A stretch of DNA of 64,000 bases from Sphingobium fuliginis (lineage in GTDB: Bacteria; Pseudomonadota; Alphaproteobacteria; Sphingomonadales; Sphingomonadaceae). The notes below the pieces were generated by a model that was not told the origin of the DNA, made no database searches, and was given only the letters and a program-made list of their open reading frames with translations. The position numbers and the translations under genes were made by a program. This document shows positions 1-9,909 of the stretch, one piece after another (positions within the stretch are counted from its first letter, which is position 1; every line of letters starts with the position of its first letter). Location: NCBI RefSeq assembly GCF_004152845.1, contig NZ_SEON01000002.1, forward strand, positions 248,001 to 312,000, written 5' to 3'.

Positions 1-528
1 GCCACCGCTTACAAGGAAGGCAAGTTCGTCGACGTGACCGACGCCGACGTGAAGGGCAAGTGGGCCGTCTTCTTCTTCTACCCCGCCGACTTCACCTTCG
101 TCTGCCCGACGGAGCTGGAGGATCTGGCCGACATCTACCCGACGCTGCAGAAGCTGAACGTAGAGGTGTACTCGGTGTCGACCGACACGCATTTCAGCCA
201 CAAGGCCTGGCACGACACCTCGCCGGCCATCGGCAAGATCAACTATTACATGCTGGGCGACCAGTCGGGCCAGATCACCAATAATTTCGACGTGATGCGC
301 CCGGGCGTGGGCCTTGCCGACCGCGCGACCTTCCTGGTCGATCCCGAAGGCGTGATCCAGTTCATGGAAATCACCTCGGAAGGCGTCGGCCGCAACGCGA
401 CCGAACTGCTCCGCAAGGTCAAGGCCGCGCAATATGTCGCCGCCAACCCCGGCGAAGTCTGCCCGGCCAAGTGGGAAGAAGGCGAAGCGACCCTTGCTCC
501 GTCGCTCGACCTCGTCGGCAAGATCTGA
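1..528 (+). CDS. ahpC: Alkyl hydroperoxide reductase subunit C (5' partial)
   Basis: Typical 2-Cys peroxiredoxin that reduces H2O2 and organic peroxides in the cytoplasm and is recycled by AhpF. The frame is open from base 1, so the start lies before the window. The peroxidatic Cys is in FTFVCPTE at visible residue 35 and the resolving Cys in GEVCPAKW at visible residue 154. These match C47 and C166 of the E. coli protein, so about 12 residues are missing. ahpF follows 203 bases downstream on the same strand, with a strong hairpin in between, so ahpC is probably made in excess over ahpF. In this family such a pair is usually under OxyR; no OxyR site can be judged because the promoter is outside the window. 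Confidence 0.97.
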   Translation, partial: ATAYKEGKFVDVTDADVKGKWAVFFFYPADFTFVCPTELEDLADIYPTLQKLNVEVYSVSTDTHFSHKAWHDTSPAIGKINYYMLGDQSGQITNNFDVMRPGVGLADRATFLVDPEGVIQFMEITSEGVGRNATELLRKVKAAQYVAANPGEVCPAKWEEGEATLAPSLDLVGKI

Positions 529-537
529 AGACCTGAA

Positions 538-585
538 AGGCGTCTGCCGGATCGGGTCGAGTTCCTCCCTGATCCGGCAGCGCCT
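538..585 (+). terminator. Hairpin after ahpC (attenuating terminator)
   Basis: Ten bases after the ahpC stop there is a stem of about 15 base pairs with one bulge: 538-553 pairs with 571-585, and the core CTGCCGGATC / GATCCGGCAG is perfect. No T-run follows, so it is either a weak terminator or an mRNA-stabilising hairpin that lowers ahpF expression relative to ahpC. Confidence 0.55.
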
Positions 586-596
586 CTGCATGCCGC

Positions 597-620
597 GTGC
601 TCCTGCCTTCGCAGGAGCAC
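597..620. repeat. Perfect 10-bp hairpin, dispersed intergenic element
   Basis: GTGCTCCTGC (597-606) and GCAGGAGCAC (611-620) form a perfect inverted repeat around the loop CTTC. A related, less perfect copy lies near 12,604-12,622, also between two genes. Such short GC-rich palindromes are common between genes in sphingomonads; function unknown. Confidence 0.5.
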
Positions 621-731
621 GACGAAGTCAAATCGCATCATCGCAAACACCGCCGGACCTTCGGGTCGCACCGTTCCGGCGAACATATAGCCGCGCCCCG
701 GATAGGCGCGCCCAACCCAAGGAGACCGAAG

Positions 732-2312
732 ATGTTGGACGCAAATCTGAAGGCCCAGCTCAAGGCCTATATGGCGAACATCACCCAGCCGATCGAGCTG
801 GTCGCATCGCTGGACGACAGCCCCAAGAGCCGCGAACTCAAGACGCTGCTGGATGAGATCGCCGAACTGTCGGACAAGGTGACGATCGCCGCCGGTAACG
901 CCAGCCGCGTCCCCAGCTTCATGATCCGCCGCACCGGCACGGACATCGGCGTCACCTTCGCCGGCCTGCCCATGGGGCATGAATTCACCTCGCTCGTGCT
1001 GGCGCTGCTCCAGGTCGGCGGCCATCCGTCGAAGGCGGCGCAGGACCTGATCCAGCAGATCAGGGATATTGACGGCGACTTCGCCTTCGAAACCTATTTC
1101 TCGCTCTCCTGCCAGAACTGCCCCGACGTGGTGCAGGCGCTGAACCTGATGAGCGTGCTCAACCCGCGCATCAGCCACACCGCCATCGACGGCGCGCTGT
1201 TCAAGGAAGAGGTCGACGCGCGCAAGGTCATGGCCGTCCCCACCGTCTTCCTGAACGGCGAACCCTTCGCCAGCGGCCGCATGGAGCTGGAGCAGATCGT
1301 CGCGAAGATCGACAGCGGCGCGGCGGCCCGCGCGGCGGAGAAGATCAAGGCCCAGGACCCGTTCGAGGTGCTGGTGGTGGGCGGCGGCCCCGCCGGCGCG
1401 GCGGCGGCCATCTACGCGGCGCGCAAGGGCATCCGCACCGGCGTCGCGGCGGAACGCTTCGGCGGCCAGGTGCTCGACACCATGGACATAGAGAATTTCA
1501 TCTCGGTCAGCCGCACCGAAGGGCCCAAGCTCGCCTCCGCGCTGGAAGCGCATGTGAAGGACTATGATGTCGAGATCATGAACCTCCAGAAGGCGGCGAA
1601 GCTGATCCCGGCCAGGGCCGAAGGCGGCTATCACGAAGTCGTCCTCGAAAATGGCGCGTCGCTCAAGGGCCGCACCGTCATCCTCTCCACCGGCGCCCGC
1701 TGGCGGCAGATGGGCGTGCCCGGCGAGGATGAATATCGCAACAAGGGCGTCGCCTACTGCCCCCATTGCGACGGTCCGCTGTTCAAGGGCAAGCGCGTCG
1801 CGGTGATCGGCGGCGGCAACAGCGGCGTGGAGGCGGCGATCGACCTCGCCGGCATCGTCGCCCATGTGACGCTGATCGAATATGACAGCCAGCTCCGCGC
1901 CGACGCCGTGCTCCAGCGCAAGCTCGCCAGCCTGCCCAATGTCAGGATCATCACCTCGGCCCTGACGACCAGGGTCGACGGCAATGGCGAGAAAGTGACC
2001 GGCCTCAGCTACAAGGACCGCAACGGCGGCACGGAGCATGATGTCGAGCTGGAGGGCATTTTCGTCCAGATCGGCCTCGTCCCCAACACCGAATGGCTGA
2101 AGGACGCGATCGCCCTCTCCCCGCGCGGAGAGATAGAGATCGACGCGCGCGGCGAAACCAGCCAGCCGGGCATCTTCGCGGCAGGCGACTGCACGACCGT
2201 GCCCTACAAGCAGATCGTGATCGCCATGGGAGCCGGATCGACGGCGGCGCTGTCCGCCTTCGACTATCTCATCCGCCTCCCCGCGACGGAGGAAACCGCG
2301 GAAGCGGCCTGA
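732..2312 (+). CDS. ahpF: Alkyl hydroperoxide reductase subunit F
   Basis: FAD-dependent NAD(P)H:peroxiredoxin oxidoreductase that passes electrons to AhpC. The 526-residue product is close to the usual ~520. Residues 1-200 are the double thioredoxin-like N-terminal domain with its redox pair in SCQNCPD (C127, C130). The FAD-binding GGGPAG follows near residue 216, then the thioredoxin-reductase-like redox pair YCPHCDGP (C343, C346), then the NAD-binding [13 protein letters not shown] 732 is chosen because it opens with the family N-terminus ([14 protein letters not shown]) and is preceded by AAGGAGA. The frame stays open upstream, but that part has no family similarity. It converges on the L,D-transpeptidase gene and shares a terminator with it. 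Confidence 0.97.
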   Translation: MLDANLKAQLKAYMANITQPIELVASLDDSPKSRELKTLLDEIAELSDKVTIAAGNASRVPSFMIRRTGTDIGVTFAGLPMGHEFTSLVLALLQVGGHPSKAAQDLIQQIRDIDGDFAFETYFSLSCQNCPDVVQALNLMSVLNPRISHTAIDGALFKEEVDARKVMAVPTVFLNGEPFASGRMELEQIVAKIDSGAAARAAEKIKAQDPFEVLVVGGGPAGAAAAIYAARKGIRTGVAAERFGGQVLDTMDIENFISVSRTEGPKLASALEAHVKDYDVEIMNLQKAAKLIPARAEGGYHEVVLENGASLKGRTVILSTGARWRQMGVPGEDEYRNKGVAYCPHCDGPLFKGKRVAVIGGGNSGVEAAIDLAGIVAHVTLIEYDSQLRADAVLQRKLASLPNVRIITSALTTRVDGNGEKVTGLSYKDRNGGTEHDVELEGIFVQIGLVPNTEWLKDAIALSPRGEIEIDARGETSQPGIFAAGDCTTVPYKQIVIAMGAGSTAALSAFDYLIRLPATEETAEAA

Positions 2313-2328
2313 TCGGAATGCCGGAAAA

Positions 2329-2370
2329 CAGGAAGGCGGCGGGGTCTCGCAGGAACCCGCCGCCTTCCTG
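2329..2370. terminator. Bidirectional terminator between ahpF and the L,D-transpeptidase gene
   Basis: A perfect 15-bp stem (2329-2343 with 2356-2370, core AGGAAGGCGGCGGG) sits in the 75-base gap between two convergent genes. Its symmetry lets it act on both transcripts. There is no long T-tract on either side. Confidence 0.75.
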
Positions 2371-2387
2371 CCCCATCTGAAGGCCCC

Positions 2388-3047
2388 CTAACGCCGCATC
2401 AACCTCAGCCGGAATATCCCCGGATCGACCTCCAGCATCGGCGCGCCCGCTCCCACCCCCGCATCGTCGCGCTGCGCCAGCACGACCGGCGCCTGCGGCG
2501 TGAAGGTGGCGACCGCGCTCCCCGGATCGCCCACCACCAGCGCATCCACCATCAGCGCGGGGCTCAGCCGGTCCAACGTCACGCTGACCAGCGTGCCGAT
2601 CTGCGTCATCCCGAACAGCTTGCGGGCAAAGGCCTGGGGCAGGCGAATGCACCCATGGCTCGCCGGATAGCCGGGATTATGCCCGGCATGCAGCGCGATC
2701 CCGTCCCAGGTCAGCCGCTGCATGAAGGGCATGGGCGCGTTGGAATAGAGGTTCGACCGATGCCATTCCCGCTTCTGCAACACCGGAAACTCGCCGGTGG
2801 GGGTGCGATGCCCCTTCATGCCGGTCGACACGCTGGCGACCCCGACCAGCCGGTCGCCGTCATAGACATGCACCCTCTGCCGCTCGATGCTGATGACCAG
2901 ATAGAGCGGCCCGGCAAAGGGCCCCTCCTCCAGCCAGCGATAGCCCCCCGGCCCCAGCGCCTCCAGCGCCCCGGCCGGCGGCGCCACCGCACAGGTCAGC
3001 AACAGCAGGAAGGTCAGAAAGGCGCGCATAAACACCTTCTTAACCAT
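2388..3047 (-). CDS. L,D-transpeptidase (YkuD domain), exported
   Basis: Probable periplasmic L,D-transpeptidase acting on peptidoglycan stem peptides. It has a signal peptide (residues 1-27, ending near PAGALEA) and then a YkuD domain with the catalytic signature: H120 in LHAGHNPG and S130-H131-G132-C133-I-R-L, Cys133 being the nucleophile. The 219-residue length suits a single-domain exported YkuD protein. A second ATG at residue 7 (3029) would also give a good signal peptide, so the start is uncertain by six codons. It lies 74 bases downstream of rnhB on the same strand, the last gene of the leftward cluster glmM-DUF1272-thiD-rnhB. Its exact cross-linking or anchoring reaction cannot be told. 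Confidence 0.88.
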   Translation of the reverse strand: MVKKVFMRAFLTFLLLLTCAVAPPAGALEALGPGGYRWLEEGPFAGPLYLVISIERQRVHVYDGDRLVGVASVSTGMKGHRTPTGEFPVLQKREWHRSNLYSNAPMPFMQRLTWDGIALHAGHNPGYPASHGCIRLPQAFARKLFGMTQIGTLVSVTLDRLSPALMVDALVVGDPGSAVATFTPQAPVVLAQRDDAGVGAGAPMLEVDPGIFRLRLMRR

Positions 3048-3121
3048 AAGACGGCGCAGCGCCAGCCCCCGGCGGCCTCACATCGGTATCGGATCGGGAC
3101 GGTCGCCGCCCCGGCGCGTCC

Positions 3122-3727
3122 CTAAAGCAGGCTCAACTGCGCGACCGGCGCAAAGCTCCTGCGGTGCAGCGGCGTCGGCCCATGCTCGCGCAGCGCGGCC
3201 AGATGCCGGGCGCTGCCATAGCCCTTGTTGCTTTCCCAGCCATAATGCGGGTGCGCCGCCGCCGCCTCGATCATCATCCGGTCGCGCGCCTCCTTCGCCA
3301 ATATGGATGCCGCCGCGATCGACAGGCATTTGGCGTCGCCCTCGACCACCGCCGTCGAGGCCCAGCGCCATTGCGGACAGCGATTGCCATCCACCAGCAC
3401 ATGCGCGCAGTCATGGGTCAGCGCCTCCACCGCCCGCGTCATCGCCAGCATGGTCGCCCAGAGGATGTTGAGGCTGTCGATCTCCTCGACCGAAGCGACC
3501 CCCAGGCCCCAGCACAGCGCCCGCGCCTTGATCTCCCCCTCCAGCACGGCCCGCTTCGCCGCGCTGAGCTGCTTGCTGTCGTTGAGCCCGTCCGGGCAAT
3601 CCTCCCGCCGCAGGATCACCGCAGCCGCCACCACCGGCCCGGCCAGCGGCCCCCGCCCGGCCTCGTCCACCCCGGCGACCAGCCCCGGATGATGCCGCAA
3701 TTCATGGGCGAAATCAGGCATGGTCAT
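3122..3727 (-). CDS. rnhB: Ribonuclease HII
   Basis: Endonuclease that nicks 5' of a ribonucleotide embedded in duplex DNA and removes RNA from RNA-DNA hybrids. With the start at 3727 the protein is 201 residues, usual for RnhB. The acidic metal site is visible: D21-E22 in [13 protein letters not shown], the Asp in VLVDGNRCP, and the Asp in [19 protein letters not shown] near the C-terminus is also typical. The start overlaps the end of thiD (ATG 3727 or 3721 against the thiD stop at 3714-3716), which suggests translational coupling. A longer upstream frame exists but reads through thiD and is not RnhB-like. Confidence 0.95.
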   Translation of the reverse strand: MTMPDFAHELRHHPGLVAGVDEAGRGPLAGPVVAAAVILRREDCPDGLNDSKQLSAAKRAVLEGEIKARALCWGLGVASVEEIDSLNILWATMLAMTRAVEALTHDCAHVLVDGNRCPQWRWASTAVVEGDAKCLSIAAASILAKEARDRMMIEAAAAHPHYGWESNKGYGSARHLAALREHGPTPLHRRSFAPVAQLSLL

Positions 3728-4475
3728 GAAATCCGAACGGCGCGCCCATCGGCCCATGTCCGCCGCCAAGGCCGGGCGCCAGCGCCAGCGCCTCCCGCAC
3801 ATATTTGCGCGCCCGCTCGATCGCGTCGATCATGTCCCGTCCCTGCCCCAGCCCGGTCGCGATCGCGCTGGCCAGCGTGCAGCCCGTGCCATGGCTGTGC
3901 CGCGTGTCGATCCGCGCATTGCTCCAGGCCTTCACCACGCCGCCCGGCCCGATCAGCCGGTCGGTCAGCATCGGCCCCTCGCCATGGCCGCCCTTGGCCA
4001 GCACATGCGTCGCGAAGCGGACCGCGATCTCCTCCCCGCCCAGCGCCTCCAGCTCCGGAATATTGGGCGTCACCAACGCCGCCAGCGCCATCAGCCGCTC
4101 GAACGCCGCCACCGTCGCCTCATCGGCCAGCGCCGAACCGCTGGTCGCCACCATCACCGGATCGAAGACGATGGGCACGCCTTCCAGCGCCGCCAGCCGC
4201 TCGGCCACCGCCGCCGCCGTCTCCGCCGATCCGATCATGCCGATCTTCACCGCGTCGACCCCGATGTCGCCGATCACGCTTTCCATCTGCGCGATCACCA
4301 TGTCGGCCGGCACTGGATGGACGCCCTGCACGCCCAGCGTGTTCTGCGCGGTGATCGCGGTGATCGCCGTCATGGCATGGCCGCCCAACAGCGTCACGGC
4401 GCGGATGTCGGCCTGGATGCCGGCCCCGCCGCCGCTGTCGGACCCGGCGACGATCAGGATGCGGGCGATGCTCAT
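3714..4475 (-). CDS. thiD: Hydroxymethylpyrimidine/phosphomethylpyrimidine kinase
   Basis: ThiD phosphorylates HMP and HMP-P in thiamine biosynthesis and salvage. The 253-residue protein opens with [19 protein letters not shown], the ribokinase-fold substrate loop. It has the KIGM and [11 protein letters not shown] segments and ends with the anion-hole motif [10 protein letters not shown], with the catalytic-loop Cys at residue 199. ATG 4475 overlaps the stop of the DUF1272 gene (ATGA), and the 3' end overlaps rnhB, so the three genes form a tightly packed leftward operon. No TPP riboswitch was seen upstream. Confidence 0.95.
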   Translation of the reverse strand: MSIARILIVAGSDSGGGAGIQADIRAVTLLGGHAMTAITAITAQNTLGVQGVHPVPADMVIAQMESVIGDIGVDAVKIGMIGSAETAAAVAERLAALEGVPIVFDPVMVATSGSALADEATVAAFERLMALAALVTPNIPELEALGGEEIAVRFATHVLAKGGHGEGPMLTDRLIGPGGVVKAWSNARIDTRHSHGTGCTLASAIATGLGQGRDMIDAIERARKYVREALALAPGLGGGHGPMGAPFGFHDHA

Positions 4476-4696
4476 CCCCTGAAACGCCGCTCCGCCGAAG
4501 CCGGATGCCGCTTCAACGCATCCCCCACCCGCGTCGGCCGGTCCATCAACTCCCCGCCGCAATTGGGGCAGCGGTCGTCCAGCGCCTCCGCGCAGGGCGC
4601 GCAAAAGCTGCATTCGAAGGAACAGATGAACGCCCCCGGCTCGTCGGCGGGCAGATCGACGCCGCAGCGTTCGCAATCGGGCCGCATCTCAAGCAT
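4472..4696 (-). CDS. DUF1272 small zinc-ribbon-like protein
   Basis: A 74-residue protein, MLEMRPDCERCGVDLPADEPGAF.., with four Cys-x2-Cys pairs (CERC, CSFC near CSFECSFC, CAPC-type and CPNC). This is the layout of the DUF1272 family, inferred to bind zinc; its function is unknown. ATG 4696 is chosen because the family starts at MLxMRPxCERC. The frame stays open upstream but that part is low-complexity. The stop overlaps the thiD ATG by four bases, so it is probably co-translated with thiD and rnhB. Confidence 0.85.
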   Translation of the reverse strand: MLEMRPDCERCGVDLPADEPGAFICSFECSFCAPCAEALDDRCPNCGGELMDRPTRVGDALKRHPASAERRFRG

Positions 4697-4819
4697 GGAC
4701 GATCGCCCTCCGTCCGTCGTTCGCGCGCAGGCGGGAACCCATCTCCCGCCGCCTCCCCCGGCCCGGACGCGCCGGAAAGGCAGCGCCATATCCGCAAGGA
4801 CAACCGCAACGCAACGCCG

Positions 4820-6160
4820 TCACGCCGCCGCCTTCGCCACGGCGTCGCAGATGCGCTCCACCACGTCCCTGACCTGCTCCTCGCGGTCGCCTTCCGCCAT
4901 CACCCGGATCACCGGCTCGGTGCCGGACGGACGGATCACCAGCCGCCCGCACCCGTTCAGCTCCGCCTCCGCCTGCGCGATCACCTTCCGCACATCCTCA
5001 TGCTCCAGCGGCCTGCCGCCGGAAAAGCGCACATTCTTCAGCAATTGCGGCACCGGATCGAACTGGTGCAACACCTCGCTCGCCGGCTTGCCGGACCGCA
5101 CCAGCGCCGCCAGCACCTGCAGCGCCGCCATCGTGCCGTCGCCGGTCGTTGCATAGTCGGACAGGATCATGTGCCCCGACTGCTCGCCCCCGACATTGAA
5201 GCCGCCCTCGCGCATCCGCTCCAGCACATAACGGTCGCCCACCTTGGTCCGCTCCAGCGCCATGCCCTGCCCGGCCAGAAACCGCTCCAGCCCCAGGTTC
5301 GACATCACCGTCGCCACCAGCCCGCCGCCGCGCAGCATCCCCGCCTTCGCGAAATTGCCCGCGATCAGGGCCATGATCTGGTCGCCGTCGACGATCGCGC
5401 CATGCTCGTCCACCACGATCAGCCGGTCGGCATCGCCGTCCAGCGCGATGCCGATGTCGGCGCCCGACGACACCACCGTTTCCTGCAACAGCAGCGGCGC
5501 GGTCGATCCGCACTGGTCGTTGATGTTGATGCCGTTGGGCGTGACGCCGATCGCCACCACCTCCGCCCCCAATTCCCACAGGGCGGAAGGGGCGACCTGA
5601 TAGGCCGCGCCATTGGCGCAATCGACCACGATCTTCAGCCCGTCCAGCCGCAGATCGGCGGGAAAGCTGGACTTGACCGCATGGATATAGCGGCCGCGCG
5701 CATCCTCCACGCGGCGGGCGCGGCCGATGTCCTGCGACGCGGCCAGCGGGATCTGCTGGTCCAGCATCGCCTCGATCTTCAGCTCATCCTCGTCCGACAG
5801 CTTGTAGCCGTCCGGACCGAATAATTTTATGCCATTGTCGAAATAGGGATTGTGGCTGGCCGAAATCATCACGCCCAGGTCGGCGCGCATCGAATGGGCC
5901 AGCAACGCCACGGCGGGCGTCGGGATCGGCCCGAACTGCACCACGTCCATGCCGACCGCCGTGAACCCGGCGACCAGCGCATTTTCGACCATATAGCCCG
6001 ACAGCCGCGTATCCTTGCCGATCACCACGCGATGGCGATGGGTGCCGCGCTGGAAATGCTTGCCCGCCGCCATGCCGACCTTCATCGCCAGTTCGGCGGT
6101 CATCGGCCATTGGTTGGTGCGCCCGCGAATGCCGTCCGTACCGAAATATTTCCTGCTCAT
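4820..6160 (-). CDS. glmM: Phosphoglucosamine mutase
   Basis: Converts glucosamine-6-phosphate to glucosamine-1-phosphate for UDP-GlcNAc, feeding peptidoglycan and LPS. The 446-residue length is standard. It begins with [13 protein letters not shown]. The phosphoserine loop is ISASHNP (S102), the metal loop is DGDADR, the sugar loop is GGEQSGH, and the phosphate loop is [12 protein letters not shown] near the C-terminus. It heads the leftward cluster and is divergent from the AGCS transporter gene, with 89 bases between the two starts. A 123-base gap separates it from the DUF1272 gene, so the downstream genes may have their own promoter. Confidence 0.98.
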   Translation of the reverse strand: MSRKYFGTDGIRGRTNQWPMTAELAMKVGMAAGKHFQRGTHRHRVVIGKDTRLSGYMVENALVAGFTAVGMDVVQFGPIPTPAVALLAHSMRADLGVMISASHNPYFDNGIKLFGPDGYKLSDEDELKIEAMLDQQIPLAASQDIGRARRVEDARGRYIHAVKSSFPADLRLDGLKIVVDCANGAAYQVAPSALWELGAEVVAIGVTPNGININDQCGSTAPLLLQETVVSSGADIGIALDGDADRLIVVDEHGAIVDGDQIMALIAGNFAKAGMLRGGGLVATVMSNLGLERFLAGQGMALERTKVGDRYVLERMREGGFNVGGEQSGHMILSDYATTGDGTMAALQVLAALVRSGKPASEVLHQFDPVPQLLKNVRFSGGRPLEHEDVRKVIAQAEAELNGCGRLVIRPSGTEPVIRVMAEGDREEQVRDVVERICDAVAKAAA

Positions 6161-6249
6161 CGTCCCTGCCCGCCCCGCGGTGAAGCTCTCATGCTTCCCA
6201 TAGCAATCTTTGTTCGACTTTCCAGCAAGGACCGGCCATCCCCTTGCGA

Positions 6250-7623
6250 ATGGACGGATTCAATGCAGCGGTCGACGCCCTTTCCGGCGCGGTCTTCATG
6301 AAGGTGCCGGTGCTCGGCGCGCAGATCGAGCTGATCGTGCTCTATCTGGCGCTGCCGATGCTGTTCTTCACCCTCTGGCTCGGCTTTCCCAACCTGACCG
6401 CGGTGGGCCGGGCGCTCCGCATCCTCAGGGCGCAGCCGCATGCGGGCGAGGCGAAGGGCGACGTCAGCCAGTGGGGCGCGCTGTCGACGGCGCTGTCGGG
6501 CACCATCGGCCTCGGCAACATCGCGGGCGTCGCGGTCGCGCTGACGATGGGCGGGCCGGGCGCGATCCTCTGGATGTTCATCATCGGCTGGTTCGCCATG
6601 ACGGTGAAGATGGCGGAAGTGACGCTGGGCCTCAAATATCGCGTCTTCGACGCGCAGGGCCATGTGCATGGCGGGCCGATGTATGTGCTGAAGGCGGTGG
6701 GCGCGGCGCGCGGCTGGCCGAAGATCGGGCTGATATTGGGCGGCTTCTACGCCTTTTTCGCGCTGTTCGGGGCGATCCCCATGGTGCAGGTCAACCAGAG
6801 CTTCGCGCAGGTGAAGGTGGTGACCGGCTTCGCCAATGGCTGGGCCTATGGCACGATGCTGGCCGGCGCGGTGGCGCTGGTGACGCTGGGCGGCGCGGCC
6901 TGGCTGGGCGAGGTGGCGAAGCGGCTGACGCCGCTCAAGGTCGCGGTCTATCTGATCGGCGTCGCGACCGTGCTGATCCTCCACGCTGCCGCCATTCCGG
7001 GCGCGCTGGCGGACATCTGGCACGGCGCATGGAGCGGGCAGGCCGCGACCGGCGGCGCGGTGGGCGCCTTCGTCGCGGGCATGCGGCGCGCCGTTTTCGC
7101 CAGCGAGGCGGGCGTGGGATCGGCGGTGATGGCGCACAGCCTGGCGCGGGTGCGGCATCCGGTGTCGGAGGGGCTGGTCGCCCTGCTGGAACCGCTGCTC
7201 GGCACGATGATCGTCTGCGCGCTGGGCGGGCTGGCGCTGGTCGTGGCGGGCACATGGAATGGCGGGCTGGAGGGGATCGCCATCACCTCCGCCGCCTTCG
7301 CGCAGGTTTCGCCCTCCTTCCCCTGGCTGCTGGCGGTGGTCGTGGTGCTGTTCGCCTATTCGACGCTGGTGGCGTGGGGCTTTTACGGGCTTCAGGCCTG
7401 GGGCTATCTGTTCGGCAACGGTCCCCGGGCGCAATGGACCTACAAGATCCTCTATATCGTCGCCTTGCCCCCCGCCGCCGCCATCGACCTCGGCCGCGTG
7501 GTCGGCATCGTCGACAGCAGCTTCTTCCTGATGGCGATCCCCAATGTCATCGCCCTCTACCTCTGCGCGGGCGAACTGCGACGCGACGTGCGGGCCTATC
7601 TCGCCGCGCCCGAAGAGGATTAA
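6250..7623 (+). CDS. AGCS-family sodium:amino-acid (alanine/glycine) symporter
   Basis: Inner-membrane secondary transporter of the alanine/glycine:cation symporter family. The 457-residue protein has about 10-11 hydrophobic segments. The family signature is at residues 87-110: [19 protein letters not shown] followed by the W-M-F-I-I-G-W-F membrane stretch. A further hallmark is the ASEAGVGSA motif around residue 290. ATG 6250 is preferred; an in-frame TTG two codons earlier is possible. The exact amino acid carried cannot be read from the sequence. Confidence 0.93.
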   Translation: MDGFNAAVDALSGAVFMKVPVLGAQIELIVLYLALPMLFFTLWLGFPNLTAVGRALRILRAQPHAGEAKGDVSQWGALSTALSGTIGLGNIAGVAVALTMGGPGAILWMFIIGWFAMTVKMAEVTLGLKYRVFDAQGHVHGGPMYVLKAVGAARGWPKIGLILGGFYAFFALFGAIPMVQVNQSFAQVKVVTGFANGWAYGTMLAGAVALVTLGGAAWLGEVAKRLTPLKVAVYLIGVATVLILHAAAIPGALADIWHGAWSGQAATGGAVGAFVAGMRRAVFASEAGVGSAVMAHSLARVRHPVSEGLVALLEPLLGTMIVCALGGLALVVAGTWNGGLEGIAITSAAFAQVSPSFPWLLAVVVVLFAYSTLVAWGFYGLQAWGYLFGNGPRAQWTYKILYIVALPPAAAIDLGRVVGIVDSSFFLMAIPNVIALYLCAGELRRDVRAYLAAPEED

Positions 7624-7708
7624 AATCGATTTCAGCAAGCCGCGGTCCTGCACGGACAAATTCAAGTCTCGCCAGCCCGCATGATGTGGGAAGGAATCGG
7701 ACACCCAC

Positions 7709-7891
7709 CTTACCCCTCTCCCTCGAGCGAGAGGGCTGCGCAGACTTGGCAGCTTGCTGCCTAGTCGCAGCTGGGTGAGGGGGTTGCGATCCAAGGGATC
7801 GCGCGGGCCGCAGGCCCGCCCCCTCATCCAACCCCGCCCCGGCTCCTCCGTCGCCAAGGCTTCCCATCCTTCCCTCAAGGGAGAAGGATGG
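7709..7891. repeat. Composite intergenic repeat with four hairpins
   Basis: The 393-base gap 7624-8016 holds no credible gene. It contains four palindromes in a row: 7714-7735 (near-perfect, centred on CTCGAG), 7786-7802 (GCGATCC/GGATCGC), 7803-7819 (GCGGGCC/GGCCCGC) and 7864-7891 (12-bp stem with a 2-base bulge, CCATCCTT../..AAGGATGG). This dense stacking looks like a chromosomal intergenic repeat rather than a single terminator. It lies between two convergent genes and may also end both transcripts. Confidence 0.6.
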
Positions 7892-8016
7892 TTTTGAACT
7901 TGCCCACACCCCCCTGAGCAAATTCCAATCCGACTGCATCGGCTCGACTGCTCCAAGTTTCCGTTTTGTCGCCTTTTCCAACTCAGCAGATGATTCCATC
8001 CGCCCGGAAAGCAAGC

Positions 8017-9339
8017 CTACCGCCCCATCGCCGCCTCGATCTCCGCGACGGTGCGCGGCACGGCTTCGCTCAGCCGCTGCGAACCGGTCGGCGTGATCAG
8101 GTACAGATCCTCGATCCGGATGCCGTAATTGGCGGACTGGACGTACAGCCCCGGCTCCACGGTGATCACCGCGCCCGCCGGCAGCGGCTTCGACATGTCG
8201 CCCACATCATGGACGTCCAGCCCGACCAGATGCCCCAGCCCATGGGTGAAGTCGTCCACCCGCCCGGCCTTGCGGAACACGTCCTTCGCCGCCTCGACCA
8301 GATCCTCATAATAGACCCCGGCCTTCAGCCTGGCGACGGCCGCCGCCTGCGCGGCGAGGACCAGCTCATAGGATGCCCGCTGTTCGTCGGTGAACCTGCC
8401 GCCGGCGGGGAAGGTGCGCGTCACGTCGCAGGCATATCCCCCGACGGAGGCCGCCGCGTCGATCAGGATCAGATCCTTCTCCCCGATCACCCCGCCGCCG
8501 CCGGTATAGTGCAGCGACGCCGCGTTGCGCCCGGTGGCGACGATGCTGTCATAGGCCAGCCCGTCGCCGCCCCCGGCGCGGAAGCCATCCTCCAATATCG
8601 CCTTCAACTGCCTTTCGGTCATGCCGGGCCGCACCTGCTTCATCGCGGCGAGATGGCCCCGCGCCGTCGCCGCCATCGCCTTGCGCATCAGCTCCAGTTC
8701 GCGCGCCTCCTTGACGATGCGCAGCGCGGGCAGAAGGCCGCTGTCGTCCTTCAGGGATACGCCCGGCACCCGCTGCATCACCTTGCCGTAAAGCTCCAGC
8801 GCCTTGGGCACGGGCGCGGACGCGCTGACGATCGGCCCCAGGAAATGCAGCGTCTTGGACCGCTCGGCCAAAGCGGTGACAAGGCTCCCCAGCCCGCCGG
8901 TGCGCGCCACCCGGGAAAAGCCCGTGCGCCGCTCCACTTCGGTGCCCAGCGGCAGGCGCTCGACCTCCCACCGCTCCGACTCCACATCGCGCGACGGCAG
9001 CAGCAGCCATTCCCTGACCGTGCGTTCGGCGGGCGCCATGACAAGCACGGCGTCCGGCTCGTCGACAATGCCGGTGAGCCATGCGAAATCGCCATCCTGC
9101 ACGAAGGGCGGCGCCACCGCCGCGCTGCTTTCCACCGGCCCCGCGCCATGGACGACGGCGACGCCGTCCTTCAACGCCTCCATCACCCGGCGGCGGCGCT
9201 CGCGAAACACATCGGGCGCGAAGGGAACGGTGCCCGAAGGCGTCGCAAAGCCCTGCGGCGGCAGGACCTGCGCCCGCAACCCGGCGGCGCACAGGAACGA
9301 AGCCGTCCCGCCCGCGATTATCGACCGTCGATCCCACAT
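8017..9339 (-). CDS. M24-family metallopeptidase (Xaa-Pro aminopeptidase-like), exported
   Basis: A 440-residue pita-bread-fold peptidase that probably removes N-terminal residues next to proline in the periplasm. The N-terminus MWDRRSIIAGGTASFL is a twin-arginine-like signal peptide ending near GLRAQ. The N-terminal half is the creatinase-like domain. The C-terminal catalytic domain shows the dinuclear metal ligands in order: Asp in LILIDAAAS, Asp in YACDVTRTF, His in HGLGHLVGLDVHD, Glu in VEPGLY and Glu in RIEDLY. ATG 9339 is chosen because it places RR at the very start of the signal peptide. It converges on the AGCS gene. Substrate unknown. Confidence 0.9.
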   Translation of the reverse strand: MWDRRSIIAGGTASFLCAAGLRAQVLPPQGFATPSGTVPFAPDVFRERRRRVMEALKDGVAVVHGAGPVESSAAVAPPFVQDGDFAWLTGIVDEPDAVLVMAPAERTVREWLLLPSRDVESERWEVERLPLGTEVERRTGFSRVARTGGLGSLVTALAERSKTLHFLGPIVSASAPVPKALELYGKVMQRVPGVSLKDDSGLLPALRIVKEARELELMRKAMAATARGHLAAMKQVRPGMTERQLKAILEDGFRAGGGDGLAYDSIVATGRNAASLHYTGGGGVIGEKDLILIDAAASVGGYACDVTRTFPAGGRFTDEQRASYELVLAAQAAAVARLKAGVYYEDLVEAAKDVFRKAGRVDDFTHGLGHLVGLDVHDVGDMSKPLPAGAVITVEPGLYVQSANYGIRIEDLYLITPTGSQRLSEAVPRTVAEIEAAMGR

Positions 9340-9402
9340 GTCGCTGAACTCCTTGCTGAAAGGATTGGAACAGCAAGAGGCGTATGATGTCAATAATACA
9401 GT

Positions 9403-9429
9403 AAAAGGCCCCGCCAAAAAGGCGAGGCC
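9403..9429 (-). terminator. Intrinsic terminator downstream of csbD-like gene
   Basis: Read leftward: 9-bp stem GGCCTCGCC / GGCGGGGCC (one G-U pair) with a T5 loop, followed by TTTTAC. It lies 28 bases after the CsbD-family stop and ends that transcript before the M24 peptidase gene. Confidence 0.75.
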
Positions 9430-9457
9430 ATTCTATGGAAGCTTCTTGGACTTGGGC

Positions 9458-9640
9458 TCAGATCTTGTCGCCAAGCGCGCCCTTGACCGAACCCTTGACG
9501 TCCTGCGCCGTGCCCTTGGCCTTCTGCGCCTTGCCCTCCGCGACCAGATCGGGATCACGCTGGTTGCGGCCAGCCGCTTCCTTGATCGCACCGGCCGCCT
9601 TGTTGCCGGCCGCCTTCACCTTGTCGGTCATCTCGCCCAT
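9458..9640 (-). CDS. CsbD-family stress protein
   Basis: A 60-residue hydrophilic, Lys/Ala/Gly-rich protein: MGEMTDKVKAAGNKAAGAIK.. ending ..VKGSVKGALGDKI. This is the CsbD fold (a small helical bundle common in general-stress regulons); the molecular role is unknown. A purine-rich GGAGACAACC precedes ATG 9640. It has its own terminator (9403-9429) and so is probably a monocistronic stress gene. In alphaproteobacteria such genes are often under the EcfG general stress sigma factor, but no clear EcfG box was identified here. Confidence 0.9.
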   Translation of the reverse strand: MGEMTDKVKAAGNKAAGAIKEAAGRNQRDPDLVAEGKAQKAKGTAQDVKGSVKGALGDKI

Positions 9641-9766
9641 CGGTTGTCTCCTTCAGTTGCTGTTGTCCGATAAACGGACGGGCAGAACCGAAAGTTGCCT
9701 CCAATACGCAGGCGGAACGGACGGAAAGAGGAAACAGGGTGACAGGCGGAGTCGGGGGATCGCCCG

Positions 9767-9909
9767 CTAGAGCCAATCGACGTTCAGCCTTGGCGGCCTG
9801 CAAATGACGCTTTTCCGTGATTCCGGTGCTCACCTACTTTGAGTAGGCTGCGGGTCACGGAAAACCATCATTTTCGACTCGTCATCATCTGAATGCCGAT
9901 TGGCTCTAG
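9767..9909. mobile_element. MITE-like palindromic element (143 bp)
   Basis: Both ends are the same 21-base inverted repeat, CTAGAGCCAATCGrCrTTCAG (left 9767-9787; right 9889-9909), 19 of 21 identical. The inside is also nearly palindromic: TTTTCCGTGA is mirrored, and the centre is CCTACTTTGAGTAGG. There is no ORF. The right end overlaps the cvpA stop: the TAG stop is formed by its terminal CTAG. It could be a non-autonomous transposable element or a large REP-type palindrome. The CTAG ends would suit a transposase with a CTAG-like target such as IS5-type, but that is only inference. Confidence 0.6.

Noticed and set aside
3728..3802. Longer N-terminus for RNase HII
   Set aside because: It would overlap thiD by about 90 bases and has no RnhB-like residues; the start at 3727 gives the normal length.
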